Assembly: GCF_002902305.1 (NCBI RefSeq)
Contig: NZ_PPPX01000001.1
Location: 877,655 to 941,654 of the forward strand
Reading direction: 5' to 3'
DNA length: 64,000 bases
Source: Staphylococcus argensis
GTDB lineage: Bacteria; Bacillota; Bacilli; Staphylococcales; Staphylococcaceae
Part shown: positions 47,409-57,294 of the stretch, piece after piece
Position numbering within the stretch: position 1 is the stretch's first letter
Layout of the letters: every line of letters starts with the position of its first letter
Notes under the pieces: model-generated
Databases searched by the model: none
What the model was told of the DNA's origin: nothing
What the model saw: only the letters and a program-made list of their open reading frames with translations
Position numbers and translations under genes: made by a program

Positions 47409-48590
47409 TTAGAATTTAAAGTCTTTCAATTTATCTCCGAAGACATCACCAATTGTAGGGTTGTCTTCATCTTCTGATTTGCTTGAAAGGTAGCTTTCAG
47501 TAGTTTCTTCATCACTTTCAATCACGTCTTCAGCTGGGAGAGTCGCTTTAATAGAAAGTGAAATACGTTCTTCATCTACATTGATACCAAGGATTTTCAC
47601 TGAAACAGCTTGTCCTGGTTCTAATACTTCGCTAGGAGTACCGATGTGTTTGTGACTGATTTCTGAAATGTGCACAAGGCCTTGTACACCGGCACTGATT
47701 TCAACGAATGCGCCGAAGTTAACGAGACGTACTACAGTACCTTCGATAGTGTCACCTTCGTTAAATTGACCTTTAATGGCTTCAAATGGACTTGGTAACG
47801 TATCTTTAATAGATAGAGAAATACGTTCGTTCTCTTTATCTACAGATTTCACTTTAACTTTAACTTCGTCACCGATAGATACGGCATCTTCAGGTTTTTC
47901 AACATGTTCGTGAGATAATTCAGAAACGTGAACTAAACCGTCAACGCCACCGATATCTACGAATGCACCAAAGTTAGTTAAGCGAGCAATCTTACCATCG
48001 ATAACATCGCCTTCTTGTAGCGAATCAAATAATTTTTCTTTTTTCTCAGCATTTTCAAGCTCTTCTACAGCTTTATGACTTAAGATTACACGATTGTTTG
48101 CTGGGTCAAGTTCTTCTACTTTTAATTTTAAAGTTTGACCTTCATAGTCTGAGAAATCTTCGATATATTCAGTTGAAATCAATGAAGCAGGTACGAAACC
48201 GCGTTGACCAACGTCAACAACTAAGCCACCTTTAACTACTTCAGTAACTTCTGCTTCAATTGTTTCATTATTATCAAGTTTTTCTTGTAAAAACTCATAA
48301 GATTTTTCAGTTTCTAATTGACGTTTAGATAAGATATAAGCACCTGTTTCGTTTTCATCGTCAATTTCAATTTTAGTTACGTAAGCACCAATTTCGTCGC
48401 CTACTTTAACTGCTTCTTTAGGGTCATCAATACGGTGTGTAGATAATTGGCTAATAGGGATAATACCATTAAATTTACCACCGTTCACATGTACGATTAC
48501 TTGCTTATCTTCAATCTCTTGTACCTCAGCAGTAACCTTGTCTCCCTCTTTAATGTCTGTAATCATCGATTCATTGAATTCTTCAGTCAT
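47409..48590 (-). CDS. rpsA: Ribosomal protein S1 homologue (four S1 domains)
   Basis: A 393-residue RNA-binding protein with four S1 repeats; the third and fourth are clearest (IARLTNFGAFVDIGGVDGLVHVSELS and VVRLVNFGAFVEIS). The Gram-positive version is shorter than the six-domain E. coli S1 and its role on the ribosome is less certain. The start is ATG 48590 (MTEEFNES), after GGAGG; the extension to 48611 covers that site. In the leader, tgtctg next to the Shine-Dalgarno (48593-48598) can pair with cagaca at 48636-48641. Confidence 0.93.
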   Translation of the reverse strand: MTEEFNESMITDIKEGDKVTAEVQEIEDKQVIVHVNGGKFNGIIPISQLSTHRIDDPKEAVKVGDEIGAYVTKIEIDDENETGAYILSKRQLETEKSYEFLQEKLDNNETIEAEVTEVVKGGLVVDVGQRGFVPASLISTEYIEDFSDYEGQTLKLKVEELDPANNRVILSHKAVEELENAEKKEKLFDSLQEGDVIDGKIARLTNFGAFVDIGGVDGLVHVSELSHEHVEKPEDAVSIGDEVKVKVKSVDKENERISLSIKDTLPSPFEAIKGQFNEGDTIEGTVVRLVNFGAFVEISAGVQGLVHISEISHKHIGTPSEVLEPGQAVSVKILGINVDEERISLSIKATLPAEDVIESDEETTESYLSSKSEDEDNPTIGDVFGDKLKDFKF

Positions 48591-48841
48591 CTTGTCTGCC
48601 TCCTTATACACTACATAGTTATAACATCTTATAATCAGACAGAATTGTCAAGAAATTCCCCTTTATCACGGGAATTCTATGCTAGCGCATTTATAAATTA
48701 TGATCTATGTGTGAATGCTGTCTCAAATTATTTAATAATGAATTCTATGACTCAATTTCCACACCTTTACTTATATCATATACCCCACTTCGACACGTCT
48801 ATAAACGTCTTTTAAGAGATTAATTCGCTATTTCGACAAAC

Positions 48842-49546
<705 letters not shown>

Positions 49547-49579
49547 TTAAGGGAAGTTATTTATAGGAGGAATACCCGC

Positions 49580-50548
49580 ATGAAGCAACTTCTTGTAATC
49601 CATACAGGTGGGACGATTAGTATGTCCCAGAATGAAGCGAATCAAGTTACGACTAATGATGTGAATCCTATTTCAAGTCAGCAAGAAATGATCGGTCATT
49701 ACGCTCAAATTGACGATCAAACCCCTTTTAACGTGCCCTCACCTCACATGAATATTGAATACGTCAATCAATTGAAGAATATGATTGTACGTGCTGAACA
49801 AGACAGTCGTTATGATGGCTATGTCATCACGCATGGTACGGATACGTTAGAAGAAACAGCCTTCTTACTCGATTTGACACTTGATGTTTCTAAACCCGTC
49901 GTACTCACTGGTGCTATGCGTTCTTCAAATGAAATAGGCGCAGACGGTTTATACAACTATATTAGCGCGATACGTGTAGCAGCGAGCGATGATGCTTACG
50001 ATAAAGGTGTGATGGTCGTCTTTAATGACGAAATACATACAGCACGCAATGTGACTAAGACACATACCTCGAATACCGATACTTTCCAAAGTCCTAGTCA
50101 TGGTCCTTTAGGTATCGTGATCAAGACGAGTGTGCAGTTCTTCCATACGCCTTATCACCAACACGTGTACCCATCCATCAATACTCGATTAAATGTGCCT
50201 TTAATTAAGTCTTACATGGGTATGCCAAGTGACATCTTGCACTATTATGCCGAGCAAGATGTGGATGGCATAGTGATAGAAGCATTGGGTCAAGGTAATT
50301 TACCTCCTAGTGCGTTACCAGGTATTGATGCTTGCTTAGCTCAAGAGATTCCTATCGTGTTGGTTTCTCGCTCAATGAAAGGGATCGTGGCGCCTATTTA
50401 TAGTTATGAAGGTGGCGGCGTTGATTTAGAACAGAGAGGTGTCATATTCTCTAACGGTTTAAACGGCCCTAAAGCCCGTCTCAAATTATTAGTCGGTTTA
50501 AGTAACCATCTTGATAATGCAGCCCTTACTACGTATTTTAATAGTTAA
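49580..50548 (+). CDS. ansA: L-asparaginase (type I-like)
   Basis: Hydrolyses asparagine to aspartate and ammonia. The 322-residue protein has both catalytic threonine motifs: HTGGTISM at the N-terminus and THGTDTLEETAFLL near residue 85; the downstream TGAMRSSNEIGADG block is also typical. There is no signal peptide, so it is cytoplasmic. AGGAGG lies just upstream of the ATG. It stands alone on the plus strand, ending at the bidirectional terminator 50628-50670. Confidence 0.95.
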   Translation: MKQLLVIHTGGTISMSQNEANQVTTNDVNPISSQQEMIGHYAQIDDQTPFNVPSPHMNIEYVNQLKNMIVRAEQDSRYDGYVITHGTDTLEETAFLLDLTLDVSKPVVLTGAMRSSNEIGADGLYNYISAIRVAASDDAYDKGVMVVFNDEIHTARNVTKTHTSNTDTFQSPSHGPLGIVIKTSVQFFHTPYHQHVYPSINTRLNVPLIKSYMGMPSDILHYYAEQDVDGIVIEALGQGNLPPSALPGIDACLAQEIPIVLVSRSMKGIVAPIYSYEGGGVDLEQRGVIFSNGLNGPKARLKLLVGLSNHLDNAALTTYFNS

Positions 50549-50627
50549 GGGATGTGAAATTGAGTGGGTAAAATGTGTGTCAGCGCAGAATAACTCGCTC
50601 GATTAACAATTCAATACAATACAACGA

Positions 50628-50670
50628 AAGCCATAAGCTAAAGTGTGCAATGTCACTTAGCTTATGGCTT
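50628..50670. terminator. Terminator between convergent ansA and ypdA
   Basis: 14-bp perfect arms (50628-50641 and 50657-50670), extended by gtg/cac with one bulge, in the gap between two convergent genes. T runs are weak on both sides, but the stem is long. Confidence 0.7.
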
Positions 50671-50689
50671 ATTGATATAAGATAAGAAA

Positions 50690-51676
50690 TTATGATTCGA
50701 GCGGTGTTTGTTTTTTAGCTAAAATGCTCTGAGTGATAATACCGCCATGATATTTACCATTTTCGATAAATATGGTATTCGCATCATTACCTGCAGCGAT
50801 AACGCCAGCGATGAAACAGTTCTCGACATTAGTTTCATAAGTTTCGCGATTATAAATAGGTGCTGTACCATATTCGTTGGTATGAATATCGATGCCGATA
50901 GATTGTAAGAAATCGTAGTCTGGATGGTAACCAATCATCGCAAAGACATGGTCGTTAGGAATTTCGTGTGTTTCGCCATCTTGTTCATAAACCACACTAT
51001 CTTCAGTGATACGCGTTACATTAGCGTTAAAGTGCATATCAATCTTCTCATGTCTCACGAGAGATTCGAAGTTAGGTAAGATCCATGGTTTAATCGCTTT
51101 AGGGTAATGGTCGCCACGATATAAGACCGTCACATTCGCGCCAGCTTTCTCAAGTTCAAGCGCAGCATCGACTGCTGAGTTCTTACCCCCGATGATTACG
51201 ACATCTTGATTGAAGAATGGGTGCGCTTCTTTAAAGTAATGAGAGACTTTAGATAATTCCGCACCTTCAACTTCAAGTGTATTATGTTGACCATAGTAAC
51301 CTGTAGCGACTGTTAAGAAGCGAGATTGATAGACACCTTTTGTAGTAGTAATCGTAAAACGATTGTCCACTTTATTAACTTTCAACACTTCTTCAAATGG
51401 ATTGACGCGTAATTGGTGATGTTTGACTACTTCGCGGTAGTAAACGAGCGCCTGATTACGGCGTGGTTTGCTTTCTTCAACGATAAACGGAATATCGCCA
51501 ATGCTTAATTTATCACTAGATGAAAAGAAAGTTTGATGTGTAGGATAATTATAAATAGCTTCAACTACATTGCCTTTTTCAATGACAAGTGTATCGATAC
51601 CTTTTTTCTTTTGCTCAATTGCAGCGCTTAGACCACAAGGGCCGCCACCGATAATAATACTTTCTACTGTTTCCAT
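50690..51676 (-). CDS. ypdA: YpdA, bacillithiol disulfide reductase
   Basis: A 328-residue FAD- and NADPH-binding oxidoreductase that reduces bacillithiol disulfide, closing the cycle used by BrxA. The FAD loop is IIGGGPCGLSAAIEQ at the N-terminus, the NADPH loop is VIIGGKNSAVDAALELEKAG, and NCFIAGVIAAG near the end binds FAD. The protein lacks the CxxC pair of thioredoxin reductases, as expected for YpdA. The start METVESI at 51676 follows GGAGGG; the extension to 51700 is rejected. Confidence 0.94.
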   Translation of the reverse strand: METVESIIIGGGPCGLSAAIEQKKKGIDTLVIEKGNVVEAIYNYPTHQTFFSSSDKLSIGDIPFIVEESKPRRNQALVYYREVVKHHQLRVNPFEEVLKVNKVDNRFTITTTKGVYQSRFLTVATGYYGQHNTLEVEGAELSKVSHYFKEAHPFFNQDVVIIGGKNSAVDAALELEKAGANVTVLYRGDHYPKAIKPWILPNFESLVRHEKIDMHFNANVTRITEDSVVYEQDGETHEIPNDHVFAMIGYHPDYDFLQSIGIDIHTNEYGTAPIYNRETYETNVENCFIAGVIAAGNDANTIFIENGKYHGGIITQSILAKKQTPLES

Positions 51677-51886
51677 AACAGTTAGCCCTCCTTTTACCAC
51701 TCATCTATTATACCAGTACATTTAGTAAAACCAAATGATTGATTTGTGAACAATATAGATACTTGATTGCATGGAGCTAAGTAGCGATCATACTGGTAAT
51801 TTAAGAACGGAGAAATCACTTTATGAGTTAGGTTAATAGAGATGGATGCTATGATAACTCAGTAAGGAGTCTCTCAACGTAAAAAA

Positions 51887-51919
51887 GTGAGACAGAAAGT
51901 ATTTCACTTTCTATCTCAC
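51887..51919 (-). terminator. ebpS terminator
   Basis: 14-position arms (51887-51900 and 51906-51919); the single mismatch is a G-U pair on the minus strand, followed by TTTTTT (51881-51886). It is placed 17 bases after the ebpS stop. Confidence 0.9.
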
Positions 51920-51935
51920 GCTTCGTCAATCTCTA

Positions 51936-53237
51936 TTATTGAGGAATAACTAAACGTTGACCGTTATGAATGTTATTTCCTTGGATGTTGTTGGCTTTAC
52001 GGATTTTTTCAACATTTTCTGGTGAACCGCTACCGTAATATTGAATAGCGATACGGTATAAGTTCTGACCTTGTACTACGTGTGTACGTTGGCCATTAGA
52101 ATTTGTAGATTGATTACCGTTTTGGCCTTGACCATTTTGTTGACCATTAGAGTTACCATTCTGACCTTGGCCTTGACCTTGGTTTTGACCGTTGTTAGCA
52201 GTAGCTTGACCGTTTTGTTGGCCATTATTTTGAGATTGGTCGTTACCTTGGTTGTTATTATTATTAGCAGTAGCGTTGTTATCGTTATCATTACCATTAT
52301 CGCTTGCTGCTTTGTCTTTATCAGAATTGTCTTTATCTGCTTTATCCTTGTCAGATTTGTCTTTGTCTGACTTATCTTTGTCGCTGTCTTTATCGGATTT
52401 GCTGTCGTTAGATTTCTTATCTTTATCAGATTTATTTGTATCGTGGTTAGCTGTTTTATTATCATTATGACTCTTATGGTCATTATGATTTAATGCCATA
52501 CCGCCGAAGATAGCAAGTGCTGCTAAGATAAGAATCGCAGCGATGATTGGTAATAAGATACCAAGTAAACCTTTTTTCTTTTTACCATCGCGATGATCAT
52601 CATGCTTAGGATCTTTGTTATGACCGTGTTGAGATGCTGCTTTAGCAGTTCCAGCTGCGCCAGCACCTGCAGCACCAGCGCCTGCCGCTCCAGCAGCTTT
52701 CTTACCAGTGCTACCTTTGTCATTAGGTGATTTGTTTGATGTCTTCGCATCATGTTTATCACCTTTATGGTTATCATGAAGTTTCTTCGCACCTACTGCA
52801 CTCGCACCTGCCGCAGCAGTGCCACCAGCAACAGCAGCACCTTTCTTACCTTTATTTGATTTCTCTTCACGACGCGCTTTCTCTTCTTCTGTTAATCTGT
52901 TGTCATCTGTCATCTTATTTGCGTCTTGTCGTTCAGTTGAGGCTTCAGCGCCTTGATGACGTGTCTGTTGAGCTGAACTTTGGTGATCACGGTCGTGTTT
53001 GTCATCAGCTACAGCTTGATGATCATGTTGTGTTTGTTCGTCATGATCGTTCTGATTTGTCGCTTTGTCTCTACGACGTTGGCGACGTTGTGCATTACGA
53101 GGCGGAAATTGTTCATCCGCATGGTCTTTAACATCGTCTTTATGATCTTCGACAGTGTCTTTAATATCGTCTTGATGTTGATCACTGTCGATAGACTGAC
53201 GATTCTTTTCGAATTCGTCTCTAAAGTTATTGGACAC
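51936..53237 (-). CDS. ebpS: EbpS, elastin-binding-like surface protein with LysM
   Basis: A 433-residue membrane protein matching S. aureus EbpS, an elastin-binding protein. The N-terminal half is hydrophilic and charged ([28 protein letters not shown]), with an Ala/Gly-rich segment about 140-200; one membrane helix lies at about 225-250 ([19 protein letters not shown]). After it come Lys/Asp/Ser repeats and an Asn/Gln/Gly tract, and a C-terminal LysM domain ([12 protein letters not shown]). The start is GTG 53237, after AAGGATGAG; the ATG at 53246 lies within that site. It has its own TTGATA-16-TATAAT promoter. Confidence 0.93.
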   Translation of the reverse strand: MSNNFRDEFEKNRQSIDSDQHQDDIKDTVEDHKDDVKDHADEQFPPRNAQRRQRRRDKATNQNDHDEQTQHDHQAVADDKHDRDHQSSAQQTRHQGAEASTERQDANKMTDDNRLTEEEKARREEKSNKGKKGAAVAGGTAAAGASAVGAKKLHDNHKGDKHDAKTSNKSPNDKGSTGKKAAGAAGAGAAGAGAAGTAKAASQHGHNKDPKHDDHRDGKKKKGLLGILLPIIAAILILAALAIFGGMALNHNDHKSHNDNKTANHDTNKSDKDKKSNDSKSDKDSDKDKSDKDKSDKDKADKDNSDKDKAASDNGNDNDNNATANNNNNQGNDQSQNNGQQNGQATANNGQNQGQGQGQNGNSNGQQNGQGQNGNQSTNSNGQRTHVVQGQNLYRIAIQYYGSGSPENVEKIRKANNIQGNNIHNGQRLVIPQ

Positions 53238-53345
53238 AAGTCTCATCCTTTCTATGTAGTGTTGTTATTATCTCTTGTTTATACTGTATACCCTATGTGC
53301 ACAGAGATATGTATAAAAAAGCACGAAATATGATAACTATATAGT

Positions 53346-53373
53346 ATTATAGCTCTAAACCCCGCCATATCAA
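53346..53373 (-). promoter_or_regulatory. ebpS promoter
   Basis: Minus-strand TTGATA (53368-53373) and perfect TATAAT (53346-53351), 16-base spacer, about 110 bases before the GTG start, giving a leader of about 100 bases. Confidence 0.75.
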
Positions 53374-53385
53374 AGCGGAAACACG

Positions 53386-54765
53386 TTATTCAAATAAATT
53401 ATTTAGTTTTTCAATATATGTCATTCGTCTTTTTACCTTTTTACGATTAAGAACAGATAGAAATTCGAAGTTTGTATCATTATCACAACAAATACTTGGT
53501 CGTTCAGTTATGGTTTCGGAAAAATAATTGAGTAAAAAGGCGCGACGACATGATGTTAAATGTTTATACTGCATCATTTTTTGATAGCCTAGCTGTTTAC
53601 GTTTTGAAGCGGTACTAAAAATATCGCTGATTTCATCATATTGATAACGCATTAACAAAGTTTCGATGATGTTACTTTTAAAATCATCGAAAAGTCGACC
53701 TTGCTGATGAAGTTGAATATCCTCTTCAAGAACAGCATCACTAAACAGGATAGTTTCAAGTAGAAACGCATCATCAGGCTGAAATAAACTGATTGCTTGG
53801 CTCGGTTGACCATCACGCCCTGCCCGACCAATCTCTTGAAGATAACTGGAGGGATTTGGTGAGAGATGAAAATGAATAACAGTACGAATATCTGGTTTGT
53901 TAACGCCCATACCGAAAGCACTTGTAGCAACGATAATAGGAATATGATTCTGAATAAATTGGTCTTGGACGGTTTGACGTTCTTGGTAACTCAAATCGCC
54001 ATGATAGATGCCTGTTAAATAACCTTCTTGATATATGGCACGAGCGAGTTGTAAGCACATCTTCTTGCTTGAGACATAAATAATCGTCGGACCTGAATGT
54101 TCGATAAACTCAAGTAGCCATTTAATCTTCTGTTCCTCATCTTGAAAGTTAAAATGCGTGAGACTAATATTCTCACGATTCATCGTTGTCTTAACGACTT
54201 TGAAACGACGGTTAAGTATGTGGTTGAGATCCATCTCTAAACTTGGTGGTGCCGTTGCTGTTAAAGCAAGAATAGGCGTGTGTGGATAACGATCAGTGAG
54301 TTGACCTATTAAAGCGTAATGTGGTCTGAAATCATAACCCCACTCAGATAAACAATGTGCTTCATCGAGAACGATCAAGCCGAAATGAATGTTGTTCAAT
54401 AACTTCATACGATGAGATTGCAGAATAAATTCCGGACTTAAAAAGATAAAACGCCTCTGCGGTAACATCTTCATATTCTGGTATCGTTCAGACTCGTTCA
54501 TACCTGAATGTATGTAACATACACGTGATTCACCTTGCGCTTTCAGTTGCATCACTTGATCATCCATGAGTGAAATCAAGGGTGAAATAATCAAGGTAGG
54601 CTGTTTCTGAATATAGGTAGGCAGTTGATAACATAAACTTTTACCACTTCCAGTTGGCAAGATACCTAACGTATGTTGACCGTTAAGAATAGACTGAACC
54701 ACCTCAGCTTGCCCTGGTTTAAATTGTTCGAAACCGAAATAGGCTTTAAGTGCTTGCTTTAACAC
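53386..54765 (-). CDS. RecQ-like ATP-dependent DNA helicase (RecS/YpbC type)
   Basis: A 459-residue superfamily 2 helicase of the short RecQ type. Motif I is LPTGSGKSLCYQLP, motif II VLDEAHCLSEWG, motif III ALTATAPP, motif V TSAFGMGVNKPDIR and motif VI QEIGRAGRDGQPS. The zinc-binding and HRDC domains of full RecQ are not evident; four cysteines near the end (CRRAFLL, ICCDN) hint at a reduced zinc-binding region. It overlaps ypbB by 20 bases, as in Bacillus, where the pair is conserved. S. aureus has a matching gene here. Confidence 0.92.
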   Translation of the reverse strand: MLKQALKAYFGFEQFKPGQAEVVQSILNGQHTLGILPTGSGKSLCYQLPTYIQKQPTLIISPLISLMDDQVMQLKAQGESRVCYIHSGMNESERYQNMKMLPQRRFIFLSPEFILQSHRMKLLNNIHFGLIVLDEAHCLSEWGYDFRPHYALIGQLTDRYPHTPILALTATAPPSLEMDLNHILNRRFKVVKTTMNRENISLTHFNFQDEEQKIKWLLEFIEHSGPTIIYVSSKKMCLQLARAIYQEGYLTGIYHGDLSYQERQTVQDQFIQNHIPIIVATSAFGMGVNKPDIRTVIHFHLSPNPSSYLQEIGRAGRDGQPSQAISLFQPDDAFLLETILFSDAVLEEDIQLHQQGRLFDDFKSNIIETLLMRYQYDEISDIFSTASKRKQLGYQKMMQYKHLTSCRRAFLLNYFSETITERPSICCDNDTNFEFLSVLNRKKVKRRMTYIEKLNNLFE

Positions 54766-55720
54766 TGACGTCCCCTCTTTCTATACCTACAATCATGAGT
54801 TTAATGGCGAAATAAGTTAAGTTTGGAAATGCTTCTTTATAAACTTTGAGTCTCGCTTCCGGCTGCTGATGATAGTATGCACTGAAAGACGCGAGATCTT
54901 CGCTAGAAACAAAGGTTGAATAATTATTTAAATAACCTTTAATAAACATTTCGAGTAAATGATCTTCTATCGTATTAAGTTTGACGTTTTGAATATGTGC
55001 TATTTGTTCGAGCGACTGTCCTTTACGTAGTAGTTGTAAGGATTTAAATGTATTGTGTGATAAGGAAGGTAGCATGATAAGCTGCGAAAATATTGGATAT
55101 GTGGATGTATCTTCTAACGCCTTAACACATAACACTAACTCATTATATTCTTGGAGTTTAATGGCTGAGAGCGGCTCACCTTCAATGAGACTCACCTGCT
55201 GACTGGTATACATACTATCTTCATAGCCGGTTAAGTAATAATGGAGCACAGAATGAGTGATATCTGAATTTAACTGTTGAAAAAGTTGGTAAATCTCTGT
55301 CTGAGCGTCTGATTCGAGCTGCTGAGCACGAACCTCTTGAAAGACGAGTTTAACCCGTTGTTGAATGTGACGTTGCTCTGTGATTGGCGTAAATCGGTAT
55401 GTATCGTGCTTGTGTTGTGAGAGTGTTTGTACAAAAAGTTGTAGCGCTTTGAAAGTCAGCACTAAACTTTCGAAGGTATGTCTTGGATGAATATAGATCG
55501 TCGACTTATTATCATCATAATTGTTCTGAAATTCATCAAAATATCGCTCAAACGACGGATATTTTAAATGAGGTAAACTATGATATAATGACAATAATTG
55601 TTGACTAGAGGCATCAAAAAAGGTTTGATGAGACTTTTTACCTGTGATAATATTGTATATGCTTTTTGCAGTCTTATGATGGTGAGCATGTGTTAATGCG
55701 TAATAAATTAATGCGTTCAT
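54746..55720 (-). CDS. YpbB-like helix-turn-helix protein
   Basis: A 324-residue mainly helical protein that matches the YpbB family located upstream of recQ-like genes in Bacillales. The C-terminal third has a helix-turn-helix, QIAHIQNVKLNTIEDHLLEMFIKGY, resembling the HTH_40 (helix-turn-helix) domain found also at the end of RecQ proteins; this suggests it supplies the missing C-terminal part to the partner helicase. That is inference. The ATG at 55720 follows GAGGGAT. Nested inverted repeats lie 29 bases upstream (55749-55797). Confidence 0.83.
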   Translation of the reverse strand: MNALIYYALTHAHHHKTAKSIYNIITGKKSHQTFFDASSQQLLSLYHSLPHLKYPSFERYFDEFQNNYDDNKSTIYIHPRHTFESLVLTFKALQLFVQTLSQHKHDTYRFTPITEQRHIQQRVKLVFQEVRAQQLESDAQTEIYQLFQQLNSDITHSVLHYYLTGYEDSMYTSQQVSLIEGEPLSAIKLQEYNELVLCVKALEDTSTYPIFSQLIMLPSLSHNTFKSLQLLRKGQSLEQIAHIQNVKLNTIEDHLLEMFIKGYLNNYSTFVSSEDLASFSAYYHQQPEARLKVYKEAFPNLTYFAIKLMIVGIERGDVSVKAST

Positions 55721-55866
55721 GTGTTATCCCTCATTGAATTCGTACAGATACGTTGAAAATTAAGTATGCTGTACTTAAAATATTAGATAGCAACGTATTA
55801 TTCAACATCAAACGAAATCGTAGCAGTTACATGGTTGAAACGAACGAGGATTCTAAACAGCCATGA

Positions 55867-56169
<303 letters not shown>

Positions 56170-56204
56170 AGTGTATCGACAGTGTAGAGACTGTTAAACA
56201 TAGA

Positions 56205-56237
56205 TGATGCCTGAGCATAGATGTGCTCAGGTTTTTT
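56205..56237 (+). terminator. fer terminator
   Basis: Short hairpin gcctgagcat / atgtgctcaggt followed by TTTTTTCG on the plus strand, about 40 bases after the fer stop. Confidence 0.8.
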
Positions 56238-56328
56238 CGTGTTTGGAGTGCTTTTATTAGTTAAAATGAGCTACGACATCGAAATGATGACGTAGCTCAT
56301 CAATGACTGTGTAATCAATTTATTGCTT

Positions 56329-56874
56329 TTACGGTTTCAGTACATTTTTTAATCGTTTATATAACAATAAGAAGATAATCGAAATGACAATCCCTTTAAT
56401 GATATTGAAGGGTATTACACCTGATAACACGATGATTTTAACATTTTTAACAATATCATCTAAGTTAACAATCATGCCGTAAAGTGGTAATAGCACAAAG
56501 TAGTTGAGAATACTAAGCACGATGGTCATCACGATAGTCGCACTAATTAGACCTATGATCATTGACTTCCAAGTATTATGACGGCGTGCAACAAAGTATG
56601 CAGTGAGAATGAAACTTGCTGCAGCGAGGAAGTTTGCCAGTGGTCCAACAGGCTCACTAATGTTGACGATTAAATGTAAGATGTTCTTAATCGCTTCAAC
56701 GACAACACCGGCTACAGGGCCTAGCGTAAATGTGGCAAGTAAAGCGGGTACATCGCTGATATCTAGTGTTAAATAAGGTGGTAGAAACGGTAATGGAACG
56801 CGAATCCACATGAGGATAAAGCCGATTGCACTAAGCATGCTAATCGTTATGAGCCGTTTCGTTTGTTTCTGCAT
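56329..56874 (-). CDS. ribU: RibU/FmnP, riboflavin ECF transporter S component
   Basis: A 181-residue membrane protein that binds riboflavin and works with the shared ECF energy-coupling module encoded elsewhere. About six hydrophobic segments; the family signature PPYLTLDISDVPALLATFTLGPVAGVVVEAIKN holds the substrate and module contacts, followed by GPLANFLAAASF. The FMN riboswitch upstream confirms the role. The start is ATG 56874, 11 bases after AAAGGAG; the ATG at 56895 overlaps that site. Confidence 0.95.
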   Translation of the reverse strand: MQKQTKRLITISMLSAIGFILMWIRVPLPFLPPYLTLDISDVPALLATFTLGPVAGVVVEAIKNILHLIVNISEPVGPLANFLAAASFILTAYFVARRHNTWKSMIIGLISATIVMTIVLSILNYFVLLPLYGMIVNLDDIVKNVKIIVLSGVIPFNIIKGIVISIIFLLLYKRLKNVLKP

Positions 56875-56941
56875 TGAATATTCTACTCCTTTCATTCATC
56901 TTACAAAGAATAGGAGGAATGATTGCAACACAAAGAAACCT

Positions 56942-57076
56942 CCATCTTCTCCCATCCAGACTATACTGTCGGCTCTAGATTCTCACTAGATCAGCCATAG
57001 CGAAATGTGTATTCCACTATGGGTCGCAGGCTTACATTTACTGCCGGTTGGGACTTGCACCCTACCCCGAAGATGA
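56942..57076 (-). promoter_or_regulatory. FMN riboswitch
   Basis: All the RFN blocks are on the minus strand: CATCTTCGGGGTAGGG at the 5' end, ACCGGCAGTAAATG, AGCCTGCGACCC, AGAGCCGACAGTATAGTCTGG and GATGGGAGAAGATG at the 3' end. The terminal arms aagatg/catctt close it. No T-rich terminator follows before ribU; ggagg/cctcc around the ribosome site region suggests control of translation. Confidence 0.95.
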
Positions 57077-57098
57077 ATTACGTAATATTTTCATTTAT

Positions 57099-57127
57099 AT
57101 CATAGCTCAATACTCTGATAAAAACAA
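57099..57127 (-). promoter_or_regulatory. Promoter of the FMN riboswitch-ribU unit
   Basis: Minus-strand TTGTTT (57122-57127) and TATGAT (57099-57104) with a 17-base spacer; transcription would begin about 15 bases before the riboswitch. Confidence 0.6.
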
Positions 57128-57223
57128 TGACAAAGTATTAGCGAGGCGATGAAAGTTAAAGTCGTCGTTTCATTCTGAATTAAGACACTGTCTAAGGTGA
57201 CGAGCTCGTCATTGTCATAGAAA

Positions 57224-57268
57224 AAGCCATTCTACATGTGTCGTTCATTGACACTGATAGAATGGCTT
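57224..57268 (-). terminator. srrAB terminator
   Basis: Arms aagccattcta (57224-57234) and tagaatggctt (57258-57268) with inner gtgtc/gacac, followed on the minus strand by TTTTTCTATG. Confidence 0.88.
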
Positions 57269-57294
57269 ATTTCATATAACTTTATTAAAGCAAC

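Noticed and set aside
46885..47412. A 175-codon plus-strand open frame over the start of der
   Set aside because: It is antisense to the conserved first G domain of Der, has no ribosome site and no recognisable protein similarity; it is a shadow of der codon usage.
52071..53333. Several plus-strand open frames over ebpS (Leu/Ser-rich products)
   Set aside because: They mirror the low-complexity repeats of ebpS on the opposite strand and have no ribosome sites.
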